Virus record (IMG/VR): IMGVR_UViG_3300044491_002865
Location: 1-33,295 of that record
DNA from: a virus
Direction: 5' to 3' (one strand)
DNA: 33,295 bases
The position numbers and the translations under genes were made by a program. How positions within the stretch are numbered: the first letter of the stretch is position 1; each line of letters opens with the position of its first letter. Under the pieces are notes generated by a model. The model did not search any database, had not been told where the DNA came from, and saw only the letters and a program-made list of their open reading frames with translations. Shown here piece after piece: positions 1 through 8,481 of this stretch.

Positions 1-221
1 ATGCTTCGAATGTACCAATTACAGAAGCTGAGACTGATTGGATTGAAAACAATATTGTACCCTATAATAACGGTGTTGTGGAACCTAAAATTAATATCTC
101 AAGATTTGATCAAAATAAATGGTACACCCCATATGATACCCCAAATAACTTTGATTCTATAGGAAGGTCATTAGTTGGCACAGATTCCATAGGATATCAT
201 GGAATTACTCAGTGGTGGTAG
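1..221 (+). CDS. C-terminal end of an upstream virion gene (partial)
   Basis: An open frame enters from the left edge (codons start at base 3) and ends with TAG at 219-221, giving about 72 residues ending HGITQWW. It is rich in Asn, Asp, Tyr and Trp and has no recognisable motif. Its place directly before gp9/gp10-like and gp8 genes suggests a baseplate component such as a gp6/gp7-position protein, but that is inference from order only. The ATG at base 1 belongs to another frame that stops near base 163, so it is not the start of this gene. The stop codon abuts a late promoter box at 222-229. Confidence 0.7.
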   Translation, partial: ASNVPITEAETDWIENNIVPYNNGVVEPKINISRFDQNKWYTPYDTPNNFDSIGRSLVGTDSIGYHGITQWW

Positions 222-229
222 TATAAATA
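222..229 (+). promoter_or_regulatory. T4-type late promoter box TATAAATA
   Basis: An exact TATAAATA, the consensus read by the T4 gp55-type late sigma factor. It lies right after the stop of the upstream gene and 27 bases before the ATG of the gp9/gp10-like gene. The position in one of the few gaps supports it. Confidence 0.7.
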
Positions 230-256
230 ATACTAAAGAAATTGGTAGGCAGATAA

Positions 257-1234
257 ATGGCTAGACAAACTATTAATACAGGTACGACTGCTAATGATGG
301 ATCGGGAGATACATTAAGGGTTGCTGGTACCAAGATAAATGAAAACTTTGTGGAATTGTATACTACCGTTGGCGGGGGTGTTGGCAATCCCACGCGCCTA
401 ACTGATAGTGGAGTTACCTTTCTTGGTTTATCCTATAATACAAGACTTGGATTTGTTGAAGGTGCGAGTCTTATATCAATTGATTTACCCAACACCAGCG
501 GGGTGTTATTAGTAGATACAGCTACACAGACAATTACCAATAAAACCATTTCAGCCGATGATAATAGTATTTCGGGTCTGCCTAATTCTAGTTTTGTGGT
601 TACAAATGGTTCAGGTGTAATAAATGGTGCGGCTGCGGCCAAGACGATACCTGTGGGTGACGTGATTGGCTCTACGGATGCCCAAACAATGACCAATAAG
701 GTTTTGACACGACCCACAATCTATCGACCAAATATTCACCAGTCGCTGCGTGATTCAGACGGTTCAGATATTATCAAAATCGTAACCGTGGGTTCAGCAA
801 ATTCAATTCAAATATCTAATGCCACGACTTCCAACAAACCAATAATCGAAGTTGCGGGTGATGATGCTAATATTGGCCTGGATATCAATGCTAAGGGAAC
901 GGGGCAAATTAATATTAATTCTTCGTTGGTATTGGGTAATAATTCTATTGATTCTGCAGCGCCTACCCTAGCTGCATATATGAAATCACCTCTTACAATT
1001 TTTAATCACAATGCTTCTATTTCTGCGACAATGCCTGATGGTACTACAATAGGTCAAAAGAAAACCTTTGTAAATAAAAATACTGGAGCGGCCACAATAA
1101 CTAAATCTGGAAGTAATCTGGGTCCACATAATACCTTTGCAGTAGCAAGATTTGGATCTGCGTCATTAGTGTGGGATGGGTCCGAGTGGATAGTTCTAAA
1201 CGATCCGACATCTACATACTTAACATTTACATAA
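257..1234 (+). CDS. gp9/gp10-like baseplate wedge or fibre-connector protein
   Basis: 325 aa. Residues about 4-38 (INTGTTANDGSGDTLR then GTKINENFVELY) match from memory the N-terminal domain shared by T4 gp9 and gp10; gp10 has the same KINENF core. In T4 these proteins sit at the baseplate rim and connect long or short tail fibres. The middle resembles a fibre shaft, with two TQTxTNK repeats (TQTITNKTI and AQTMTNKVL) and an IGLDINAKGTGQI segment. The last 90 residues form a beta domain ending WDGSEWIVLN, like the first beta domain of gp10. It follows a TATAAATA box and precedes gp8, close to the T4 order 7-8-9-10 but with 9/10 first. Whether it acts as gp9 or gp10 is not decidable here. Confidence 0.75.
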   Translation: MARQTINTGTTANDGSGDTLRVAGTKINENFVELYTTVGGGVGNPTRLTDSGVTFLGLSYNTRLGFVEGASLISIDLPNTSGVLLVDTATQTITNKTISADDNSISGLPNSSFVVTNGSGVINGAAAAKTIPVGDVIGSTDAQTMTNKVLTRPTIYRPNIHQSLRDSDGSDIIKIVTVGSANSIQISNATTSNKPIIEVAGDDANIGLDINAKGTGQININSSLVLGNNSIDSAAPTLAAYMKSPLTIFNHNASISATMPDGTTIGQKKTFVNKNTGAATITKSGSNLGPHNTFAVARFGSASLVWDGSEWIVLNDPTSTYLTFT

Positions 1235-1244
1235 GAGATAAACC

Positions 1245-2765
1245 ATGGCAGCAATTATTACTAAAAAATTAAAAAAACTTTTTATACAGGATCTACTTGA
1301 TCAATACAATGTAGAGAATATTGGTGATTCTAATAATTACTTCTATATTGGCCTCAGTAAATCTCAGCCCTATAATGTAGAAGTGGGTGGTTTGGATACG
1401 GTATATGACCCCGATCCATCAGATTGGGATGAACGTAGCTTTAGAATGTCACTACAATCCGTAAAGTTAGCCGAAGCAGTATCATTTGTGGTTCCCATTG
1501 AAATATGGTCTACTAATACTAAGTATTATCAATACACAGATAATTTATCACAGGATCCAAGATTCTATGTAAGAACAACCGATAATAACGTTTATGTTTG
1601 TATTCGTCAGGGTAAAAATGCTGTTGGTGCTCATACAGAATCAACAGTTAAACCTGACCATACGGATACGACACTTCCAATTGAAACAGATGGATATGTT
1701 TGGAAATATCTCTATACCATTTCTACGACAGATGCAAACAACTACCTGACCGACACATGGATGCCCGTTAAGTATGTTGACTCGGCAGCTCCCACTGCTC
1801 CAGAGGCTCCTCAGAAGGCAGTGCAGGATGCCGCTATAGGTGGACAACTTATTGGTTATAGGGTAGTTGCAAATCAAGGTGCTGCGGCCGCTCAATATTC
1901 TCAGGCCCCTTCGCTAACAGTTATTGGCAACGGTACAGGAGCATTGGCTCGGCCTGTTATGTCTGCCATATCTGGAAATGCTACTATTGTCTCAGTTGAA
2001 GTTGGCGACAGTGTCAACGCGGGTACTACGGGATATGGTGACCTTGCTAATTACATGGGGTCAGGTTATAATTATGCTAATATTGCAATTGATAACACGT
2101 TTCTGGTATCAGGAACTGCTCCCACGATCTACCCCGTATTTGCTCAAGACTCAGGTCTAGGAGCCGATCCTACAGTTGATCTAAAGACACGGGCCATTAT
2201 GTTCCACATTAAGCCAACCGGAGTTCAAAATAAAAAATTCGTTATTGATCAAAATTATAAACAAATTGGCCTGATTAGAAATCCTAATTCATATGGAACA
2301 AATACTTTATACAATGATGCAGAGGGATTGGGTCTTTCTAAACTCAGAATCAAACCAAGGCCAGCCGGTGCTACGGGTGATCCTTCTGGTGGATATGCCC
2401 TAACATTTAGTGAGAATACAGTTGTTACACAGACGACAGGTACTAATGCAGGGGCCAAGGCTTACCTCACATGGTATGATGATTCTGATACTATATGGTG
2501 GCATCAAGATGAATATACAGGATTTTTACCATTTGATTCAGGTGAAACAATTACTATCGAGGATAACAATTCACTTCCCACGACAACTATATTTGGTATC
2601 TATAATACTAGCACACTACCCACTGGTTCTGGGTCAAACATATATACTTCCTTTAATCCGGATATTGATAAATTTTCGGGTGAAGTACTGTTTATAAATA
2701 ACCAAACAGCTACTCCTCGTAGTAGACTTGGTGCAGAAGACATCAAGCTAGTAATGCAACTTTAA
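1245..2765 (+). CDS. 8: baseplate wedge subunit gp8
   Basis: 506 aa, longer than T4 gp8 (about 334 aa). Two conserved signatures place it in the gp8 family: NYFYIGLSKSQPYN at about residues 31-45 (T4: IFITFGRSEPW) and ETDGYVWKYLYTIS at about 147-160 (T4: GDGYVWEYLFEI). In T4 two gp8 copies per wedge bridge gp7, gp6 and gp10. The extra length is mostly C-terminal beta-rich sequence ending SRLGAEDIKLVMQL. The ATG at 1245 follows AAGAGATA, ten bases after the previous stop. A late promoter box near its 3' end (2693-2700) probably serves the next gene. Confidence 0.85.
   Translation: MAAIITKKLKKLFIQDLLDQYNVENIGDSNNYFYIGLSKSQPYNVEVGGLDTVYDPDPSDWDERSFRMSLQSVKLAEAVSFVVPIEIWSTNTKYYQYTDNLSQDPRFYVRTTDNNVYVCIRQGKNAVGAHTESTVKPDHTDTTLPIETDGYVWKYLYTISTTDANNYLTDTWMPVKYVDSAAPTAPEAPQKAVQDAAIGGQLIGYRVVANQGAAAAQYSQAPSLTVIGNGTGALARPVMSAISGNATIVSVEVGDSVNAGTTGYGDLANYMGSGYNYANIAIDNTFLVSGTAPTIYPVFAQDSGLGADPTVDLKTRAIMFHIKPTGVQNKKFVIDQNYKQIGLIRNPNSYGTNTLYNDAEGLGLSKLRIKPRPAGATGDPSGGYALTFSENTVVTQTTGTNAGAKAYLTWYDDSDTIWWHQDEYTGFLPFDSGETITIEDNNSLPTTTIFGIYNTSTLPTGSGSNIYTSFNPDIDKFSGEVLFINNQTATPRSRLGAEDIKLVMQL
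2693..2700 (+). promoter_or_regulatory. possible internal late promoter box TATAAATA
   Basis: Exact TATAAATA inside the 3' end of gp8, 74 bases before the ATG at 2775. It is flanked by CTGTTT and AAACAG, which could pair as a six-base stem. In AT-rich coding DNA this may be chance; the spacing to the next gene favours a real promoter. Confidence 0.45.
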
Positions 2766-2774
2766 GGGTATAAT

Positions 2775-5700
2775 ATGGCTACTCAATATACACAAAATAC
2801 ATTTTTAGCTCAGTATAATGATGATTACAGAGACAGTGATCACTTCCATCGTATATTGTTTAATAATGGTCGGGCATTACAAGCACGTGAACTTACACAA
2901 ATGCAGACTATTATTCAGGCTGAAATATCACGTATTGCAACCTATCTTTTTAATGAGGGTTCAATACTCAATACAAATGTCAGCTTGGCATCCGGGCCAA
3001 ATGAAGGCGCCTATACTTTCGTAAAAGTTGATAATCTATCATCTATATCAGGATCCCAGGCTCTGGTTGGAACAGAGATTAATGATGGTACTCTATATGC
3101 CGTGGTCAAGGCGGTCATACCATCCGAAACAGTTACGCGGAATGGAGTTGTGGTTACGGATCCTGACACCCTAATCGTAAAGATGGGTAGGGGTAATCCC
3201 AATACTGGCAACCAAGCTCCAGAACCATCATCTGCTCTAAAATTCCAGGCGGGTGGTACACTTACGACTGATCTTGGAAATTTAGATATTACGGTGGGAA
3301 CCAATGTCGTAGGTACATGTACTCTTATTGATACTCCTCGTTTTGAATCCTTTGCGGCAGGCCATATGATTATGGTTGAAGCCCAGACCCTTATTATTGA
3401 CAAGTATAGTCCTACAGGCTCTGGTATTGTTGGATTCAAAATAACCGAAGAGATCATTACAAGCAGTGACAATGTAGCCTTATTTGACAATTCAGGAACC
3501 ACACCAAATCTTACATCTCCTGGAGCAGACCGCTATAAGATTACTCTAACGCTGGACCTAAAAAAGAATTCATCAGCTGGCTCTACATTCTTTGAATTAT
3601 ATCATATCTCAAATGGTCTATTTACATTAGTAAAAACAAAAGACAATAATCTTAACTTTTTAGGTGATCTATTAAATGATCGCACCAAAGCAATTAGTGG
3701 TAATTTTATTGAAAAAACCGGTGGACTTGAATCATTTACACTCTCTATAGAAGATGACTCTATTGATGAAAATTATTTAAGTTATTCTCTTGCCGGTGGT
3801 ACCGCCTTTATTGAAGGCCAGAAAATTACCAAAAAGTATTTTAATAAACTAAGAGTAGCTAAACCAAGGTCACTAGTAAATGACGTTGAAACCAAAACTA
3901 ATGAATTTGTTTCGGCAAGATATGGTGGTTACTTCCTTGCAGACTCTGCTTGGGGATTAATTGGAAAAATAAATGATTACACTACCGTAAACCTTTATGA
4001 TATAGAAAAAAACGGAACTCAGCAGTATCAACTTAACTCCTTTAACACAAATATCGGTACGGCTCGTGTAAGACATATTGATGAATATAACGATCAATAT
4101 CGTATACATGTATTTGATGTAAATATGGTTCCTTCCAAGGGCATTAAAGATGTCAAGTCATTAGGTTCTGATTCTGACAATCATGCTAATTTAGTTACTT
4201 TGTTGGGATCAACTGACATATATGATATTCAGGATAACAACCTCCTGTTTAATTTAGGTAGAGATAGAGTTCAGACCGTATCTAATTTAACGTCTACGGT
4301 TGGAGTAGTAAAGACAGATACCTCAAGTGGTGCCGGTGTAGCAACCAATATCAACTCAACCGGATCAAATACTCTTACAGATGCAGAACAATGGTTGATC
4401 TCAGTAGATTCTAGTGGAGAAATTTTCTCCGAGGCTTCTATTAATATTGCCGTTGATGGCCTATCTGCTTCGATAAGTGGATTACCATTTAATTCAGCTA
4501 TTACGGTATTGGCCTATGAGAATACCACTTTGACCCAAAAGGTCAAAACCATTTCATCTAATGTTACGGAAACGGGGCTTTCTCTCAGCAATGGAAGATT
4601 TAATCTTAATAAGGTTGACATCTATCAATTCATAAGTATTACGGATGATACGACAGGTGCAAATATTAAGCATAAATTCATACTTGATAATGGTCAAAGA
4701 GATAATCATTATCAAGCAGGTGGTGGAGATCTAAAGGCGAGTGTTTCGGCCCCTGCTGGTACAATTACGGTTGTCTACAAATACTTTAATCATGGATCGG
4801 CACCGTCTGGTGTAGGCTATTTTGGAGGTAAGGCATCATATCCCAGCCTTTCATATGATAAAATACCATCCTATACTACGGCAACCGGTGTGAAAAATAG
4901 ACTTACTGATGTAATTGACATGAGACCAATAAAGGATCCATCCAGTGGTAGCTTTACGTCAGGTGATGGCAGAATTGAAAGACTGCCACGCAATACTGAT
5001 ACACTTACGGTTGGTACCACTGAATATTGGAAACCAAGGGTAGACATTATTTCCCTTGCTCCCGATGGCATAGTGCATCATCATGCCGGTCCTTCATCCT
5101 TTAGGTTACTTGAACCATCAGATATTCAACCAACCCACATGTTATTACATAAAGTGACCTTGGGGCCCTACACTCTAAATGCTAAGGACCTAAGAAAGAC
5201 ATCATATGATAATCGTGGTTTTAAGATGGCCGACATTCGTAAAATGGACCGCAGACTAAACAATGTCGAGGCTCTCACTACACTAAGCCAAACAGAATGG
5301 TCACTATCTCAATTGGAAGTATATGATCCTGACAACCCAACATCTGTAAGGCAGACCGAAGGATTATCGGGTGATGGTTTTAATAATCTTCGCCAGACTG
5401 ATTATCACAATAACGATCACCGTGCCTTGGTATATGATCTGCCGGGTATTATGGCTCCGTTGCAGTACAAACGTCAGGTTGGGGTAACATTCGACCTATC
5501 TTCATCTGATGATGTAACTCTTAAGGGAGATCAGGTGTGGCCAGTCTATACAGAAGTAGTGGCTGATTGGTCTATGGACTCTGCGACCAGCTACATTGCC
5601 GTGAATCAATTTGAAACTGGTAGAACTATTGGTGTTGGAGAATTAACCCCACAGATGGATTATTGGACAGTAAAGAAAAAGGTTGATGAATCATATATTT

Positions 5701-5819
5701 CAGAAGCAGAAGAATCATTTATTGATCCAGATGGCAATCCAACCATACTATCCCAACCCCTGGGGTTCACAGACCTTGATGCAGGTGAAGCATATAATAC
5801 ACCTGGAGGACAAAGCTAA
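2775..5819 (+). CDS. DUF4815-type baseplate/tail structural protein
   Basis: 1014 aa. The N terminus (YNDDYRDSDHFHRILFNNG then RALQARELTQMQTIIQ, residues about 14-48) is the hallmark of DUF4815 proteins, large virion proteins of many myophages found near the baseplate genes. Later family signatures are IPSYTTATGVKNRLTDVIDM (about 696-715), YWKPRVDIISLAPDG (about 752-766), and RKMDRRLNNVEALTTLSQTE (about 827-846). It may replace or extend the gp10 layer of the wedge, by position. The ATG at 2775 has GGGTATA upstream. Its stop overlaps the next start as TAATG, so the two are likely translationally coupled. In relatives, as I recall, the polypeptide continues into modules found here in the next two genes. 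Confidence 0.8.
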   Translation: MATQYTQNTFLAQYNDDYRDSDHFHRILFNNGRALQARELTQMQTIIQAEISRIATYLFNEGSILNTNVSLASGPNEGAYTFVKVDNLSSISGSQALVGTEINDGTLYAVVKAVIPSETVTRNGVVVTDPDTLIVKMGRGNPNTGNQAPEPSSALKFQAGGTLTTDLGNLDITVGTNVVGTCTLIDTPRFESFAAGHMIMVEAQTLIIDKYSPTGSGIVGFKITEEIITSSDNVALFDNSGTTPNLTSPGADRYKITLTLDLKKNSSAGSTFFELYHISNGLFTLVKTKDNNLNFLGDLLNDRTKAISGNFIEKTGGLESFTLSIEDDSIDENYLSYSLAGGTAFIEGQKITKKYFNKLRVAKPRSLVNDVETKTNEFVSARYGGYFLADSAWGLIGKINDYTTVNLYDIEKNGTQQYQLNSFNTNIGTARVRHIDEYNDQYRIHVFDVNMVPSKGIKDVKSLGSDSDNHANLVTLLGSTDIYDIQDNNLLFNLGRDRVQTVSNLTSTVGVVKTDTSSGAGVATNINSTGSNTLTDAEQWLISVDSSGEIFSEASINIAVDGLSASISGLPFNSAITVLAYENTTLTQKVKTISSNVTETGLSLSNGRFNLNKVDIYQFISITDDTTGANIKHKFILDNGQRDNHYQAGGGDLKASVSAPAGTITVVYKYFNHGSAPSGVGYFGGKASYPSLSYDKIPSYTTATGVKNRLTDVIDMRPIKDPSSGSFTSGDGRIERLPRNTDTLTVGTTEYWKPRVDIISLAPDGIVHHHAGPSSFRLLEPSDIQPTHMLLHKVTLGPYTLNAKDLRKTSYDNRGFKMADIRKMDRRLNNVEALTTLSQTEWSLSQLEVYDPDNPTSVRQTEGLSGDGFNNLRQTDYHNNDHRALVYDLPGIMAPLQYKRQVGVTFDLSSSDDVTLKGDQVWPVYTEVVADWSMDSATSYIAVNQFETGRTIGVGELTPQMDYWTVKKKVDESYISEAEESFIDPDGNPTILSQPLGFTDLDAGEAYNTPGGQS

Positions 5820-6574
5820 TGAGTCATGGTTATTATAAAAATAAAACAATATCAACAGTAGAAGATGTATCAGCAGGATTTGATCAGGTTCCCGTGCATC
5901 GACCTCTTTTTCTCTACTTTGAATTTGAGGGGTTGCGGCCCAACATTCCCCATTGGTTTTTCTTTGGAGGTACGAATGTTACGACCTATGTAAGAACTGG
6001 AGTTGCCAAGTCAACCTTTACTAACGCGGCCCGTAATTCTACTCTGAAAGAGCCCGGAGATGCCTACGTAAATGAAACAGCTTTTCCTGCAGCTCAGGGT
6101 GGTCCCACTAGTTCCAACGGCGATGGTATAAAAACAGATGCCGAGGGAAAAATATTTGGTCTATTCTATTTGCAGAGTAATACCAGCCTAAATTGGCAGA
6201 CCAAATATAGCGGTACAGAATTTATTGTCAGTGACGTCCTTTCAACCAAGAAAGTTAATTCTACTTCCTATTCATCAACTATGTTTAGTGGCTTTGGGCA
6301 ATATCAAAATTACTGGACAAAGGTTACGACATCTAATAGTGCAGAATGGGTAGCGTATGCCCACAGTTCTAATAATGATAATAGTGGCGGCTATCAATCA
6401 CCCTACACTACTACGGGTAATTTTAATACGACTACAAATCAGTGGTCATATACTACTACAGGGCCAGGTGGTTACTCTTCAACATCATATTCTCAAGCAG
6501 ATAATCAGTCAGGTGGGTTTTTAGGATCTTTAAAAGAATTTTTCTCTCCTCGTACAGATAATGAATTTAAATAG
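5819..6574 (+). CDS. structural protein resembling the middle module of DUF4815-family proteins
   Basis: 251 aa. The segment FEFEGLRPNIPHWFFFGGTN (about residues 37-56) matches the GLKPNTRxxxFFDGxxV motif that follows the DUF4815 core in long relatives. Next come DAEGKIFGLFYL (about 109-120) and a short F-x-S-D-V strand, again in family order. The C-terminal 80 residues are low-complexity Ser/Thr/Tyr/Gly/Asn, which could be a flexible linker. It overlaps the upstream gene by one base (TAATG) and is followed nine bases later by the next module. I infer that it forms one complex with both neighbours. No enzymatic motif is visible. Confidence 0.6.
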   Translation: MSHGYYKNKTISTVEDVSAGFDQVPVHRPLFLYFEFEGLRPNIPHWFFFGGTNVTTYVRTGVAKSTFTNAARNSTLKEPGDAYVNETAFPAAQGGPTSSNGDGIKTDAEGKIFGLFYLQSNTSLNWQTKYSGTEFIVSDVLSTKKVNSTSYSSTMFSGFGQYQNYWTKVTTSNSAEWVAYAHSSNNDNSGGYQSPYTTTGNFNTTTNQWSYTTTGPGGYSSTSYSQADNQSGGFLGSLKEFFSPRTDNEFK

Positions 6575-6583
6575 GAATAACAA

Positions 6584-8263
6584 ATGACCGCACTTTTAAA
6601 TATTACTGAACAAAGAAATCCTGCCGCTCAGGTATTTAAAGTACCGGAAGCAACTGTTCTCACCAAAATAGGGATTTTCTTTGCTAAGGCTCATTCAACC
6701 CTACCCATTACCCTGGAATTAAGACCAGTGACAGAAGGAGGCATTCCTTCTACACAAGAGTTTTTACCTGGGTCAAGAGTAACCCTTCCAGCATCATCAT
6801 TTAGTGGTGTGTCAACTACATTTAGTAAGAATAACGAAGTAGTTTTTGAATTTGTTAATCCTATTCTTATACCCGAACAAATGTATATGTCGTTCTGTTT
6901 ATATACATCGGCTCCCATAGGGGCCTATGAAATGTGGATTGCAGAGGGTGGTAAGTTTATCACGGGTACCAATACCAAGAAATATATTGTTTCAGCTGGT
7001 GGTGGTGGATTCTATGGATCATCTAATGATATATCCTGGGATGCCGACAATAATAAAAATATAGTATTTAAGGCCTATAAGGCCCAATTTGATACATCAA
7101 AGACCTATAGAGCCAAACTTCATTCAAATGTCCCACCCACTAAAAAATTAACTGAGCTCAGCCAGGTTGATAATATTGCTAGGTATACGTATGATCCCCT
7201 ATACTTTACACAGGGCGATGCTACTATTAAAGTAAACCATCCATCTCACGGATTTCGGGTTGGAGATAAGGTAGAATTATTTTCAGATGGAGTAAACAGT
7301 TTTGATAGTTCCGATACTATTAATGGTGTGTCAGGAGCTGCAATCCTGGGACCCCGTAAAATACATACGGTTGATCCATATGGATATTCCTTTGAAATGG
7401 ATGCAGGGTCAAGCCCTACCGAGACCGTAAGAGCTGGGGGTACCGGCCTGTCTGCCACTGAGCAGTATGAAATGGCAATGGCACAATTAAATCTACCCTA
7501 CTATACTCCTCGGGGTACATTTCTCAAGGCTGAGGCCAATCTTACTACCACCAGTAGTTTTGCGGGTAATGAAACAGCCTACGTAAAGGAAACGGGTCTA
7601 CGAATAGAACCCAATGTTATGACCCAATGGAACAAACCCTATGTCATAGCATCTAATTCACAAGAACAACCTTCCACAGGAGATTCTAGTGGCGGACGAG
7701 GACTTGACGAATCTACTTCATTTGATATTTACATGTCAACCCAAGATCCTAATGTAGCGCCCTACTTTAATTCAAGCCTATCGGGGATCTATACAAATAG
7801 CTTCCTCATTGATTATCAAGATTCTGCATCTACAAATGGCCGTAACCTAATTACTACGGTACCATGGACCTCTGAGACCCAAGCTAATGGTGGCACGACA
7901 GCTGCTAAACATATTACGATACCCTACTTTCTTGAATATGCATCAGATTCAATCGTAGTCTATCTAGACGCTTCAAGGCCCCAAGGATCTGACTTTTCGG
8001 TATGGTATAGAACAACTCCAGGTGATGGTACCCATATTCATGAACAGTCGTGGACAGAGTTTGATAAAAATACAAAAAATGTTAAGGGCAAATCTTATTC
8101 AGAAATTAGCTTCAACAATTCCTACAGCCAATATTCTGAATATGCATTCTCATCATTTAATATGATACCATTTAAGGAATATCAAATTAAAGTTACCATG
8201 AATTCAAAAAACCAAGCCATGGCTCCTATTTTCCGTAATCTAAGAATCGTGGCATCTTCTTAA
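6584..8263 (+). CDS. structural protein resembling the C-terminal module of DUF4815-family proteins, with E1-FCCH-like domain
   Basis: 559 aa. Residues about 12-45 (NPAAQVFKVPEATVLTKIGI then FFAKAHSTLPITLELR) correspond to the DPLAQTF...FLTKVDLFFA...LPVTLEIR block of long cyanophage baseplate proteins. YEMWIAEGGKFITG (about 114-127) matches their WIAExGE block. Residues about 213-290 (INGVSGA, HPSHGFRVGDKVELFS, GYSFEMDAG) resemble the small beta domain called E1-FCCH, found in phage structural proteins. The rest is beta-rich, ending NLRIVASS. AGGAAT precedes the ATG at 6584. The stop overlaps the next start as TAATG. Likely a peripheral baseplate protein; the exact contact partners are unknown. 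Confidence 0.65.
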   Translation: MTALLNITEQRNPAAQVFKVPEATVLTKIGIFFAKAHSTLPITLELRPVTEGGIPSTQEFLPGSRVTLPASSFSGVSTTFSKNNEVVFEFVNPILIPEQMYMSFCLYTSAPIGAYEMWIAEGGKFITGTNTKKYIVSAGGGGFYGSSNDISWDADNNKNIVFKAYKAQFDTSKTYRAKLHSNVPPTKKLTELSQVDNIARYTYDPLYFTQGDATIKVNHPSHGFRVGDKVELFSDGVNSFDSSDTINGVSGAAILGPRKIHTVDPYGYSFEMDAGSSPTETVRAGGTGLSATEQYEMAMAQLNLPYYTPRGTFLKAEANLTTTSSFAGNETAYVKETGLRIEPNVMTQWNKPYVIASNSQEQPSTGDSSGGRGLDESTSFDIYMSTQDPNVAPYFNSSLSGIYTNSFLIDYQDSASTNGRNLITTVPWTSETQANGGTTAAKHITIPYFLEYASDSIVVYLDASRPQGSDFSVWYRTTPGDGTHIHEQSWTEFDKNTKNVKGKSYSEISFNNSYSQYSEYAFSSFNMIPFKEYQIKVTMNSKNQAMAPIFRNLRIVASS

Positions 8264-8481
8264 TGAATAGACAATTAATACCCGTTGATGGACATCCAGA
8301 TTTGGCTAGAGATGGAAGAAGTGGTCTCATAGTTAATATAAATAAAGGAAAGCACTTACGTCGACAAAAGCTAAAAACAAAAGAAGCATTGCAGAGTGAA
8401 GAGATAGCTAACCTAAAAAATGACGTTAATGAAATAAAAATGATGTTGCAAAAACTATTAGAGAACGGTACAAATGGCTAA
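8263..8481 (+). CDS. small coiled-coil virion protein
   Basis: 72 aa. The N terminus NRQLIPVDGHPDLARDGRSG is followed by a basic stretch (KGKHLRRQKLKTKE) and a C-terminal amphipathic helix with heptad-like spacing (IANLKNDVNEIKMMLQKLL, about 49-67). Small proteins of this shape sit at the same place in T4-like marine phages, between baseplate and fibre genes. The start overlaps the previous stop as TAATG, and its last eight bases overlap the fibre gene at 8474, so translation is probably coupled on both sides. A role in fibre attachment or assembly is inference. Confidence 0.65.
   Translation: MNRQLIPVDGHPDLARDGRSGLIVNINKGKHLRRQKLKTKEALQSEEIANLKNDVNEIKMMLQKLLENGTNG
8337..8344 (+). promoter_or_regulatory. 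possible internal late promoter box TATAAATA
   Basis: Exact TATAAATA inside the 72-aa gene, 129 bases upstream of the 1568-aa fibre gene at 8474. It could boost fibre expression, but it also encodes ordinary residues (VNINK) and may be chance. Confidence 0.35.

Noticed and set aside
1-163. ATG at base 1 as a gene start
   Set aside because: That frame stops near base 163 with an unconvincing product, while another frame runs cleanly to the TAG at 219-221 just before a late promoter.
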